Below are positions 1 to 6,897 of a stretch of DNA of 9,183 nucleotides, one piece after another. A program made the position numbers and the translations under genes. Within the stretch, counting starts at the first letter, position 1. The number at the start of each line of letters is the position of its first letter. Under the pieces are notes generated by a model. The model was not told the origin of the DNA, did no database searches, and saw nothing but the letters and a program-made list of their open reading frames with translations. Origin of the DNA: Bacteroidales bacterium (lineage in GTDB: Bacteria; Bacteroidota; Bacteroidia; Bacteroidales; UBA4181); assembly GCA_031264715.1 (NCBI GenBank), contig JAISDP010000118.1, positions 1 through 9,183 on the forward strand. The letters are read 5' to 3'.

Positions 1-1394
1 ACCGGAGGAGGCGTGTCGCCATTGTTAAACCCGATGTACAGCACTTTCAAGCCACCCAAACCATCGGCTACAAATACGATATTGCCTTTGGATGCAATGA
101 AATTGACCGAGCCGCCCAGCAGGAAACTGTTGTCCTTGCCGGCAACAATCCAGTCTTTACCGGCGTCATCCTTCATGACGTCATACCAGTAAAGTCCTTT
201 CTGGCCATTGGCCAGGAAGAGCAGGTTCGATTGGACATCTTCCCCGCCGTAATTTTTCTTGAGGTCGCTGTTCATTGACACGCTGTTGGTCACTTCGGTT
301 TCGGCATTTGCGCCGGGACGATCCAGCGACGCATTCAAAGCGCCGTTTTCTTTGAAGATCATTCTCAAGCCGCTTTCATTTTCAGATGCGAACAGGTATT
401 GATCCCATGCCAGCATTTCCGATTTGGCATCCGCCTGCATCGACTCGTCTGTTGTGGAATATATCAGCGTTTCGCCATTGCCGTTCAGGTCGTATTTGGT
501 GACGCGGGCTGGCTGGGCCTGCATCAGGAAAATATTAGCTGCATCCACATCTACCGAACGCACGTATTCTTTACCCAAAATGGATTTAACCAGCGTATAG
601 TCGATGGCATTATAGATGTACAGGCCGCCGTCGGTTCCGTTGGTACCGTCGCCAACAGTGACATATATCCGGTCGGTCGACACGCGGATGGATGTTCCCT
701 GAAACGAGGTGAGTTTTACGATCGAATTTTCGGCAACATCCTTGAAGGATTTGTCGACATTCAGTTCCATTGCCATGAAGAAGGCATAGTTAAAGCCGTC
801 TTCGTCGGCATCGTAGCCGAATTGGGGATCGGAACTTGCACCGGTGATATACAGTTTACCGTTGCTGTAGTCGATCGCGCTCACTTCGGCTTTTGGCATT
901 TCCATGGACGAAACGGCTTCGACATCCACTTTTACGTCGTCCAGCGAACCGTCATGAACCGTAAACTTGTACACAACGACGCCGCCCCTGTGCGGAGCGC
1001 CTTTTTCGTTATAAGACACAAATGCATAACCGTCATCGGTGATTTTTACATGCGTCGCCTGTACGTCTACCCCGTCAATCTTCAATGTGCTCATCTCGGC
1101 AACCAGCTTGAAACGGTAATCGTTTCCTTTCAAGTCAGCGCCCGGTTCTTCGGATGTTGTCCTGATACCCGTTCTTTTCCTGCTTGCGGAATATCCGTTT
1201 TCTGTTGCTATACCTGTCGGATATTCGTTCCGCGAGGTGATCTTCACATCAGGATGGTCCTTGATAATGATGCTTCCATCCATCAAAGAAATGGTCTCGT
1301 TTTTGCCGGGATCAATCTCCCCCTCACTGTCTTTGTTACAACCCACCAGGCAGGCTGCGCAAAGAATCATTAAAACTAAAGAAAACCTTTTCAT
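1..1394 (-). CDS. Beta-propeller-like surface lipoprotein, C-terminus cut off by window edge
   Basis: The frame is open from an ATG at 1394 to the left edge, giving 464 codons with no stop, so the gene is partial at its 3' end. Residues 1-19 form a lipoprotein signal peptide: MKRF, a hydrophobic stretch, then the lipobox LVGC with Cys19 as the predicted lipidated residue. Cys19 is followed by NKDSEGE, an acidic stretch of the kind that directs Bacteroidota lipoproteins to the cell surface. From about residue 95 to 455 the protein shows recurring short beta-strand units, such as GGVVVYKF (138-145), GGLYIYN (256-262), GLYWYD (400-405) and GGLKVLYIG (447-455). These suggest a six- or seven-bladed beta-propeller of the LVIVD/WD-like type. 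A DxDxDG motif (Asp195-Gly200) could bind calcium. The visible part ends in TPPP, probably a linker to a further domain. No enzymatic motif is recognised. Propeller fold and surface location are inferences; ligand and role are unknown. Confidence 0.85.
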   Translation of the reverse strand, partial: MKRFSLVLMILCAACLVGCNKDSEGEIDPGKNETISLMDGSIIIKDHPDVKITSRNEYPTGIATENGYSASRKRTGIRTTSEEPGADLKGNDYRFKLVAEMSTLKIDGVDVQATHVKITDDGYAFVSYNEKGAPHRGGVVVYKFTVHDGSLDDVKVDVEAVSSMEMPKAEVSAIDYSNGKLYITGASSDPQFGYDADEDGFNYAFFMAMELNVDKSFKDVAENSIVKLTSFQGTSIRVSTDRIYVTVGDGTNGTDGGLYIYNAIDYTLVKSILGKEYVRSVDVDAANIFLMQAQPARVTKYDLNGNGETLIYSTTDESMQADAKSEMLAWDQYLFASENESGLRMIFKENGALNASLDRPGANAETEVTNSVSMNSDLKKNYGGEDVQSNLLFLANGQKGLYWYDVMKDDAGKDWIVAGKDNSFLLGGSVNFIASKGNIVFVADGLGGLKVLYIGFNNGDTPPP

Positions 1395-1481
1395 GTTATT
1401 ATTATTTTGATTTTTTACACCAGATTTAAATTCACGTTCAACCTTTATTTCATTGTATGTACGTTTACGCTTTTGAAACAA

Positions 1482-1489
1482 CAAAGTTA
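1482..1489 (-). promoter_or_regulatory. Candidate -7 promoter box for the lipoprotein gene
   Basis: On the minus strand this reads TAACTTTG, an exact match to the Bacteroides -7 consensus TAnnTTTG. It lies about 90 bp upstream of the lipoprotein ATG, implying a leader of roughly 80 nt. No TTTG or TTG occurs at the expected distance upstream (19-21 bp), so only half of the promoter is recognisable. The call is therefore tentative. A perfect 12-bp palindrome lies in the spacer position just upstream. Confidence 0.35.
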
Positions 1490-1494
1490 CATTG

Positions 1495-1506
1495 ATAAGC
1501 GCTTAT
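1495..1506. repeat. Perfect 12-bp palindrome upstream of lipoprotein gene
   Basis: The sequence ATAAGCGCTTAT is identical to its own reverse complement. It sits 5 bp upstream of the candidate -7 box, where a repressor or activator could contact the promoter. It has no loop, so it is more like a DNA-binding dyad than an RNA hairpin. Operator function is an inference. Confidence 0.5.
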
Positions 1507-1520
1507 ATATGCTTTTTTTT

Positions 1521-1559
1521 GACGAATGTTACAATTTTTTTGATGAAAGGAAATTCGTC
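1521..1559. repeat. 7-bp inverted repeat in the spacer before the lipoprotein gene
   Basis: GACGAAT at 1521-1527 is matched by ATTCGTC at 1553-1559, with 25 nt between the arms. It lies directly downstream of the SRPBCC stop codon. A run of eight T residues (plus strand) abuts the left arm, which is an A-run in minus-strand RNA, so this is not a standard intrinsic terminator for the SRPBCC gene. It may be a dyad or chance. The remainder of the non-coding stretch 1395-1563 is AT-rich and holds nothing else I recognise. Confidence 0.3.
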
Positions 1560-1563
1560 CGCG

Positions 1564-1965
1564 TTAACAAACGTTTTCGAGCGTTTCCACAATCTTATCC
1601 AAGCCTTGCTTTAACGGTTTGGATATAAACATGCGTATTACCGGGTTGACATCCAGTTTCGCGGTAAGTTTCACGCGCGTATCGCCCGGATTTGCATTTT
1701 TCAGCTGAACCCACAGGAAAATGTTCTCTGCATGGACATTCTCAATGGAAAACTTCACCAGATCATTGGGATGTCGTTCCACAATACGAAAGGCAATATC
1801 GCCGGCGCCGTCTACCGTAAAACTGCACGATTCGCCGTCCGACTGCCAGTTTTTCACCTTATCGTTAGCGGCAAACTGAAAATTATTACAGTCCGATAAA
1901 AAGGCGTAAATCCGATCATCGCTACTGCGCAGCCGCCCTATTTTACTTTCCACTTTTACTTCCAT
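1564..1965 (-). CDS. SRPBCC (START/polyketide cyclase-like) family protein
   Basis: This 133-residue protein matches the pattern of small SRPBCC (START/Bet v1-like) proteins: an N-terminal strand MEVKVESK, a first helix after RSSDDRIYAFLSD (residues 13-25), a central series of beta strands (about 45-105), and a long C-terminal helix containing ISKPLKQGLDKIVETLENV (114-132). The motif VNPVIRMFISKPLKQGLDKI resembles a conserved Bacteroidales group of about 135 residues that I recall from near pyrE/argH in some genomes; that recollection is unverified. The fold forms a hydrophobic ligand cavity; no ligand or reaction can be assigned. There is no signal peptide or membrane segment, so it should be cytoplasmic. 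It follows the hotdog gene by 69 bp in the same direction and is probably co-transcribed. Start at the ATG at 1965 leaves the first strand intact. Confidence 0.8.
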   Translation of the reverse strand: MEVKVESKIGRLRSSDDRIYAFLSDCNNFQFAANDKVKNWQSDGESCSFTVDGAGDIAFRIVERHPNDLVKFSIENVHAENIFLWVQLKNANPGDTRVKLTAKLDVNPVIRMFISKPLKQGLDKIVETLENVC

Positions 1966-2034
1966 AAACCATCTATAAATCGGGAGGGATCAAAATGTGT
2001 GCCAAATATTAATGATCAATTATTCAAATAGATG

Positions 2035-2394
2035 TCAAAGCCTTTTCAATTTCGCCTTGCACGCCATCACCCTCCGTTCGCCGGATGTGATGGCGGCTTT
2101 GAGCGCCATTTCATCGTCCAGCAGCAGATCTATCCCCAAAGCCATATCGGACGATGGCCGTATCACTCCCAGGAATTTAACAACCTGTGCCTGGTACATT
2201 ACGACAGGATATCCCAGCGCTTCCCCGGCACATTCAACAATCATGTGCAGTGAACAGACACCCGGCACAACGGGATTTCCCGGGAAATGCCCTTCGTAAA
2301 CCGGATGCTCCGGCACAAGCGTCACCGAAACCCTGTAATGCTGCGCAGCAAGGGTTTCGATGGACGTGATGTTGAAAAATCGGCCTAACAACAT
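2035..2394 (-). CDS. FabZ-like hotdog-fold protein, catalytic Glu replaced by His
   Basis: This 119-residue protein belongs to the FabA/FabZ hotdog superfamily: residues 34-47 read EGHFPGNPVVPGVC, the FabZ signature HFPGxPxxPGV. His36 aligns with the FabZ catalytic histidine. The catalytic acid of FabZ (Glu, 14 residues after that His; Asp in FabA) falls on His50 here (PGVCSLHMIVE); the nearest Glu is Glu54, one helical turn later. Its start MLLGRFFNI and the PGVC motif recall the shorter dehydratase-like proteins of Bacteroidota flexirubin/aryl-polyene-type loci, from memory. It is shorter than usual FabZ (about 145-150 residues). It lies 27 bp after fabG, consistent with action on acyl-ACP or acyl-CoA substrates in the cytoplasm. 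Whether it is an active dehydratase, a thioesterase-like enzyme or a binding protein cannot be decided from sequence. Confidence 0.8.
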   Translation of the reverse strand: MLLGRFFNITSIETLAAQHYRVSVTLVPEHPVYEGHFPGNPVVPGVCSLHMIVECAGEALGYPVVMYQAQVVKFLGVIRPSSDMALGIDLLLDDEMALKAAITSGERRVMACKAKLKRL

Positions 2395-2421
2395 GCAGAA
2401 TTGTCTACTGACTCGAAACTC

Positions 2422-3168
2422 TTATGTATTCATACCGCCGCAAACGTTGATCACCTGCCCGTTGACATAAGCCGAGAGATCGGATGCCAGGAACAGGGTC
2501 ACGTTGGCCACATCTTCGGGGGTTCCGCCACGGCGAAGAGGTATTTTTTCGTTCCAGCTTTTGCGGATTTCTTCGGGTAAGGCGGCAGTCATCTCGGTTT
2601 CGATGAAGCCCGGCGCAATGGCGTTGCTGCGGATGCCGCGTACGCCCATTTCCTTGGCGGCCGACTTGGTGAACCCGATAATACCGGCTTTCGATGCGGA
2701 ATAGTTACACTGGTTGGCATTGCCCGACACGCCTACTACCGAACTCATGTTGATGATGCTCCCGCCGGCTTGCTTCCACATGACGGGTTGCACGGCCCTG
2801 GTGAAGTTGAACACCGATTTGAGGTTGACGGAGATCACGGCATCCCACTGGTCTTCGGTCATGCGTTTGAGCGCGCCATCCTTGGTAATGCCCGCGTTGT
2901 TCACTAAGATGTCGATCCGGCCGAAATCCTTGACGATTTCGTCCACTACCTTCTGGGTATCACTGTAATCGGCAGCATTGGAAGCATACGCCTTCGCTTT
3001 GACGCCCATAGCCGTCAATTCGTTTTCTACTGCTTGTGCGGCATCGTTGTATGCCAAATCGGTGATCGCCACGCTTGCTCCTTCCGAAGCGAGTTTCAGG
3101 GCGATGGCCTTGCCGATGCCCCGGGCTGCTCCGGTTACTACTGCGATTTTCCCTTCTAACAATTTCAT
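2422..3168 (-). CDS. fabG: 3-oxoacyl-[acyl-carrier-protein] reductase FabG
   Basis: This is a classical short-chain dehydrogenase/reductase of 248 residues, the usual FabG length. It would reduce 3-oxoacyl-ACP to 3-hydroxyacyl-ACP with NADPH in fatty acid elongation. Visible motifs in order are: the dinucleotide-binding TGAARGIG (12-19), NNAG (90-93), the active-site Asn115, and the catalytic Ser143, Tyr156 and Lys160 in SSVVG and YSASK. APGFIETEM (185-193) is the usual loop after the active site. The C-terminus VINVCGGMNT fits the FabG family. I chose the ATG at 3168 (MKLLEGK) because it gives the family N-terminus; an ATG at 3195 would add nine residues (MYHLIYKPK) not expected in the family. 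It lies 69 bp after yidC and 27 bp before the hotdog gene, pairing reductase and dehydratase-like functions. The enzyme could serve general fatty acid synthesis or a specialised acyl pathway. Confidence 0.93.
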   Translation of the reverse strand: MKLLEGKIAVVTGAARGIGKAIALKLASEGASVAITDLAYNDAAQAVENELTAMGVKAKAYASNAADYSDTQKVVDEIVKDFGRIDILVNNAGITKDGALKRMTEDQWDAVISVNLKSVFNFTRAVQPVMWKQAGGSIINMSSVVGVSGNANQCNYSASKAGIIGFTKSAAKEMGVRGIRSNAIAPGFIETEMTAALPEEIRKSWNEKIPLRRGGTPEDVANVTLFLASDLSAYVNGQVINVCGGMNT

Positions 3169-3203
3169 TTTAGGTTTATATATTAAATGATACATCTGAA
3201 AAG

Positions 3204-3228
3204 CTCGGAGGTGTTGAAAACCTTCGAG
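3204..3228. repeat. Imperfect hairpin between yidC and fabG, possible weak terminator
   Basis: CTCGGAGGT (3204-3212) and ACCTTCGAG (3220-3228) form a 9-bp stem with one mismatched position and a 7-nt loop, 10 bp downstream of the yidC stop. In minus-strand RNA the odd pair is A:C and the stem is followed by only CUUUUC, so termination would be weak. It could act as a partial terminator or RNA-processing site that lowers fabG expression relative to yidC. Confidence 0.35.
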
Positions 3229-3237
3229 TTTGAATAC

Positions 3238-5130
3238 TTATTTTTTCTTATTCGTCTTTGCTTTCGCCTGCGCCATGGTTTGCTGCTGCTTTTGCATCTG
3301 CTCGAGTCGCTGCTGAAATCTCGATTTCTTCACAGGCTTGGCGCTGTTGGCATGCAGCTTGGCCAATATCTTATTCTCATCGATCGAGCGTTTAAAAATT
3401 TCGTTCTGAACGATTGTGATCAGGTTGGCCAGAAAATAATAATAGGTCAACCCTGCCGAATAATTGTTGAGGAAGAACATGAACATCACGGGCATGATGT
3501 ACATCATGGTTTTCATGCCGGGCATGGCCGATGTGTCCGTCTGTCCGCTGCTCATCTTCATGCTGATCATCGTGGAAACGGTCATCAGCAAGGTAAAGAG
3601 GCTGATGTGGTCGCCATAGAACGGGATATTGAACGGAAAATCGAAAATCGAATCATAAGTGGACAAGTCGGTAGCCCACAGGAACGATTGCTGGCGCAAT
3701 TCGATGGATGCCGGGAAGAAACGGAACATGGCGATCAGGATGGGCATCTGCAACAGCATGGGGAGGCAACCGCCCATCGGACTGACGCCGACTTTTTTGT
3801 ATAATGCCATCGTCGCCTGTTGCCGTTCCATTGCTTTCTCCTTTGGGATGCGCTGGTTGATCTCGTCGATCTGCGGCTTCAGCACACGCATTTTGGCCGA
3901 CGACATGAACGATTTAAAGGTCAGCGGGAGCAAGCCGACTTTGATGATGATGGTCATCAACAGGATGATCAGTCCGTAGCTGCCAATAAATCCACCCAGC
4001 CAGTCGAACAGTGGGATGATGACGAAGCGGTTGATCCAGCGGATGATACTTCGGCCAAGCGGCACAAGTTGTTCCAGTCCTTCGTCGTACTTTTTGAGCG
4101 TTTTGTAATGGTTGGGACCAAAATAAAGCGACATCGGGATGGTCTGGTCGGCTTGGCCGCTTTTAAATTCCATTCCGATCAACGCGCCATATTTCTTGAT
4201 AAACCGATTTTGATCCGCCGGTTTGCTTGACTGCAGTTCGGCATTAGAAAAACTTTGCCCGGCAACCAGCCCCCACGAGAAAAACTGCTGCTTGAACACC
4301 ACCCAGTCCAAGCGCGTAGCTACACGTTTCTGGTCGTTGTCCTTGGTGGGGCTTAACTCCTCCACATCGTCCTGATAGTACTTGTAAAACAGCGATGTGT
4401 ACTGATTTTCGTTTTGCGCTCCCTTTTCCTGGCGGGGCGAGTACATCTGCCAGTCGAAATCGATAACGGTTTGATTATTGGCCAGCATCTGGTTGATATT
4501 CGACAGGCGCACATCGAAACCCATCATGTAATTATTGGGTTTCATGGTGTAGCGATACTCAATGCAGGTGTTTTCGCCGGCATTCAGCCGCATCACCAGG
4601 GTAGTGGAATCGCCCGCGACCTGTATGTGCGAATTTTCCGTTTGCGGTTCAAAATAAAGATTATTGGTGACAATGCTGCGATTTTGCGCAAAGAATTTAA
4701 AGCCGAAAACGGTTGAATCGCCGTCGAAAAGAATGAGTGGCGATTTGTCGTACCGTTTGTAATTTTTCAGCTCCACCGAGTAAGGTCGTCCGCCTTTGGC
4801 GGCAATACGTACTTTCATCACCTCGTTTTCCATGGTGATGAAGCGGTTTTCGCCCGTAGCGGCCTGCGAAAAAGCGCCGAACTTATCCTGCAGGTCATGT
4901 TTCCGAAGCGAATCGGCCACCGTGGTATCCGCGGCTGCCAAAAGCGCCTGTTCTTCCGTTTTGCGAAACTCTTCGGCCAGACGCGCCTGTTCCGCCCGGT
5001 TGACCATAGCGATGGAATCGCGTTGACGCTGCATCCGGGCTACCTCTTCTTGCGACGGACGGCTCCAAATGCTATAACCTATTAATATTGCTATAATAAG
5101 GAGTAAACCTATAACTGTATTTCTATCCAT
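3238..5130 (-). CDS. yidC: Membrane protein insertase YidC (Oxa1 family)
   Basis: YidC inserts and folds inner-membrane proteins, alone or with SecYEG. The 630-residue protein has the Gram-negative layout. TM1 is at residues 5-22 (VIGLLLIIAILIGYSIW). A charged, helical linker rich in Glu/Gln/Arg follows (about 25-80). The periplasmic beta-supersandwich domain (P1) spans about 95-350. The conserved insertase core runs from about 360 to 585, with membrane segments near 384-405, 452-472, 508-525 and 541-575. Arg415 in SSAKMRVLKPQ is the likely counterpart of the conserved Arg in the hydrophilic groove, and PMGGCLPMLLQMPI (451-464) is a strong family signature. The C-terminal tail (about 598-630) is basic and Gln-rich, ending KTNKKK, as expected for ribosome contact. 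The linker after TM1 is longer than in E. coli (548 residues in total), as is common in Bacteroidota. It follows pyrG by 102 bp, an adjacency I recall from other Bacteroidales. Confidence 0.97.
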   Translation of the reverse strand: MDRNTVIGLLLIIAILIGYSIWSRPSQEEVARMQRQRDSIAMVNRAEQARLAEEFRKTEEQALLAAADTTVADSLRKHDLQDKFGAFSQAATGENRFITMENEVMKVRIAAKGGRPYSVELKNYKRYDKSPLILFDGDSTVFGFKFFAQNRSIVTNNLYFEPQTENSHIQVAGDSTTLVMRLNAGENTCIEYRYTMKPNNYMMGFDVRLSNINQMLANNQTVIDFDWQMYSPRQEKGAQNENQYTSLFYKYYQDDVEELSPTKDNDQKRVATRLDWVVFKQQFFSWGLVAGQSFSNAELQSSKPADQNRFIKKYGALIGMEFKSGQADQTIPMSLYFGPNHYKTLKKYDEGLEQLVPLGRSIIRWINRFVIIPLFDWLGGFIGSYGLIILLMTIIIKVGLLPLTFKSFMSSAKMRVLKPQIDEINQRIPKEKAMERQQATMALYKKVGVSPMGGCLPMLLQMPILIAMFRFFPASIELRQQSFLWATDLSTYDSIFDFPFNIPFYGDHISLFTLLMTVSTMISMKMSSGQTDTSAMPGMKTMMYIMPVMFMFFLNNYSAGLTYYYFLANLITIVQNEIFKRSIDENKILAKLHANSAKPVKKSRFQQRLEQMQKQQQTMAQAKAKTNKKK

Positions 5131-5172
5131 TAACGATTTTATGTTTCAATTATTTACTAAATTATCTTCCGG

Positions 5173-5202
5173 CCTCTCCCCATTTCCTCTACACAGGAGA
5201 GG
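5173..5202. repeat. GC-rich inverted repeat in the pyrG-yidC spacer
   Basis: CCTCTCC (5173-5179) and GGAGAGG (5196-5202) form perfect 7-bp arms around a 16-nt loop. The loop holds CCTCT (5186-5190), which could pair alternatively with the right-hand AGAGG. The whole 5131-5232 spacer is unusual: its half next to pyrG is GC- and purine/pyrimidine-rich, while the half next to yidC is AT-rich. On the minus strand the segment reads CCCTCTCC, then AGAGGA, then GGGGAGAGGCCGG, which resembles short dispersed intergenic repeats seen in Bacteroidota. No T-run follows the stem on the minus strand, so a classical terminator for pyrG is not supported. Confidence 0.45.
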
Positions 5203-5232
5203 GATGACGCGCTTTTTCCCTTCAGGAGGAGG

Positions 5233-6852
5233 TTATCCCAATGCCGCTCTCACAAAGTCCACAAATAACGGGTGCGGATGCAACACGGTGCTGCTGTATT
5301 CGGGATGGAACTGCACACCGACAAACCATTTGTGCGTGGGTATCTCCACGATTTCCACCAGACCGGTTTCGGGATTGTGCCCGGTGGCTTTCATGCCGGC
5401 CTTTTCGAACGCTGCCAAATATGCATTGTTAAATTCGTAGCGGTGACGGTGGCGTTCCGATATTTCGACACGGCCATAAGCTACATACGCCTTGCTGCCT
5501 TTCTCCAGCTTGCAGGGGTATGCGCCCAACCGCATCGTTCCGCCTTTCTCGGTGATTCCCTTTTGCTGTTCCATCAGGTCGATCACCGGGTGCGGCGTGG
5601 AATGTACCATTTCGGTAGAATGAGCGTCGTACAGATTAAGCACGTTGCGGGCAAATTCGACGACTGCAATCTGCATACCAAGGCAGATCCCTATGAACGG
5701 GACATTATTTTCGCGGGCGTACTGCGCTGCAAGCATTTTCCCGTGAATACCGCGTTCGCCGAAACCGGGAGCGACCAGTATTCCCTGGAAACCGTTCAGT
5801 TTGTCCTTCACATTTTCCTCGGTAACGGTAGCCGAATGTATCGATACCACTTTTACTTTGCAGTCATTCCTGGCGCCGGCGTGTATAAACGATTCGATAA
5901 TCGACTTGTAGGCGTCGGGCAACTCTACGTATTTGCCAACCAAGCCGATGGTTACCGTTTTCTTTGGGTTTTGTATGCTGTACACAAACTTGCGCCAATC
6001 GTCCAGGGCGGGTTTTTGGTCGGCGCTCAGGTTCAGCTTGTTGAGCAAGGTTATGTCCAGCCTCTGATCGAGCATCCGCAACGGCACTTCGTAGATGGTG
6101 GATACATCGATGGATTCGACTACCGAATCCTTGTCCACGTTGCAAAACAAAGCTACCTTCCTGCGCATGTCGTCGGAAAGTCTCCGTTCGGTGCGAAGAA
6201 CCAGCACATCGGGCTGTACCCCTTCTTCGAGAAGCATCTTTACGGAGTGTTGCGTCGGTTTGGTCTTCAGTTCGCCCGCTGCAGCGAGATAAGGTACCAG
6301 GGTAAGGTGTACCACAGCCACATTGCCCGTTCCCATCTCGTACCGCAACTGGCGCACCACTTCGATATAAGGCAGCGACTCAATGTCGCCCACCGTACCG
6401 CCTATTTCGGTAATCACGACGTCCGCTTTGCCGCGTCCGCCCACCAGCAGGATGCGGCGTTTGATCTCATCGGTAATATGCGGGATTACCTGTACCGTTT
6501 TTCCGAGGTAATCGCCCCGGCGTTCCTTCGAAATTACTTCCTGATATACCTTTCCGGTAGTAACACTGTTGGCCTGAAGCAGCGGAATGTCCAGGAAACG
6601 TTCGTAATGACCCAGGTCGAGGTCTGTTTCGGCGCCGTCCTGCGTCACGAAACATTCACCGTGCTCGTATGGGTTGAGCGTCCCCGGGTCGATATTGATG
6701 TACGGGTCTAACTTTTGGATGGTTACTTTGTAACCCCTCGACTGGAGCAGTTTACCGATGGAGGCGGATATGATTCCCTTGCCCAGTGACGAGGCCACGC
6801 CTCCCGTCACAAAAATGTACTTTGTCGACGTTGTTTTGTTGTTACTTTTCAC
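5233..6852 (-). CDS. pyrG: CTP synthase (glutamine hydrolysing)
   Basis: PyrG makes CTP from UTP, ATP and glutamine, the last step of de novo pyrimidine nucleotide synthesis. The 539 residues match the usual family length. The N-terminal amidoligase domain (about 10-275) shows KYIFVTGGVASSLGKG (11-26) with the ATP-binding loop, the DLDLGHYERF region with Asp79 (77-86) and ITEIGGTVGDIES (147-159) with Glu149; Asp79 and Glu149 are the probable Mg2+ ligands. The C-terminal class I glutamine amidotransferase domain (about 300-539) has the oxyanion loop GFGERG (363-368), catalytic Cys390 in GICLGMQ, and His516/Glu518 in FHPEYS. All key residues are present, so the enzyme should be active. The start is GTG (6850-6852): an in-frame TAA lies only 9 bp upstream and no ATG precedes KYIFVTGG, so GTG is the best choice. 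It lies 45 bp after the DUF349 gene and probably shares its transcript. No CTP-sensing attenuator leader is apparent. Confidence 0.97.
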   Translation of the reverse strand: MKSNNKTTSTKYIFVTGGVASSLGKGIISASIGKLLQSRGYKVTIQKLDPYINIDPGTLNPYEHGECFVTQDGAETDLDLGHYERFLDIPLLQANSVTTGKVYQEVISKERRGDYLGKTVQVIPHITDEIKRRILLVGGRGKADVVITEIGGTVGDIESLPYIEVVRQLRYEMGTGNVAVVHLTLVPYLAAAGELKTKPTQHSVKMLLEEGVQPDVLVLRTERRLSDDMRRKVALFCNVDKDSVVESIDVSTIYEVPLRMLDQRLDITLLNKLNLSADQKPALDDWRKFVYSIQNPKKTVTIGLVGKYVELPDAYKSIIESFIHAGARNDCKVKVVSIHSATVTEENVKDKLNGFQGILVAPGFGERGIHGKMLAAQYARENNVPFIGICLGMQIAVVEFARNVLNLYDAHSTEMVHSTPHPVIDLMEQQKGITEKGGTMRLGAYPCKLEKGSKAYVAYGRVEISERHRHRYEFNNAYLAAFEKAGMKATGHNPETGLVEIVEIPTHKWFVGVQFHPEYSSTVLHPHPLFVDFVRAALG

Positions 6853-6878
6853 TTCAATAGATTAAAAAACATGTTCAT

Positions 6879-6890
6879 TTCATTAATGAA
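6879..6890. repeat. AT-rich 12-bp palindrome upstream of pyrG
   Basis: TTCATTAATGAA is self-complementary and sits about 27 bp upstream of the pyrG GTG, in the 45-bp gap after the DUF349 stop codon. The neighbouring sequence repeats ATGAATTATGAATTA. The element could be a regulatory dyad, but in AT-rich intergenic DNA such palindromes arise easily, so I give it low weight. Confidence 0.3.
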
Positions 6891-6897
6891 TTATGAA

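Noticed and set aside
399..1373. 324-codon open frame on the plus strand opposite the lipoprotein gene
   Set aside because: The minus-strand frame has a signal peptide, lipobox and propeller-like repeats. The plus-strand product is Cys/His/Phe-rich without any family signature, as expected of a mirror frame.
1966..2034. Possible internal promoter for the SRPBCC gene
   Set aside because: AATATTTG-like boxes occur on the minus strand, but none matches TAnnTTTG exactly with a TTTG at the right distance.
3204..3228. Strong intrinsic terminator after yidC
   Set aside because: The stem has a mismatch in minus-strand RNA and only a short interrupted U-run follows, so it was kept only as a weak hairpin.
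3187..3804. 205-codon plus-strand open frame over the end of yidC
   Set aside because: It overlaps the conserved YidC core in antisense, and its Leu-rich start and His-rich remainder are the mirror image of the Gln/Lys-rich tail and Met-rich core.
5272..6711. 479-codon open frame on the plus strand, antisense to pyrG
   Set aside because: It lies entirely within pyrG, which has all its family motifs on the other strand. The translated sequence shows no recognisable motif and has the His/Phe/Gln-rich makeup of an antisense shadow.
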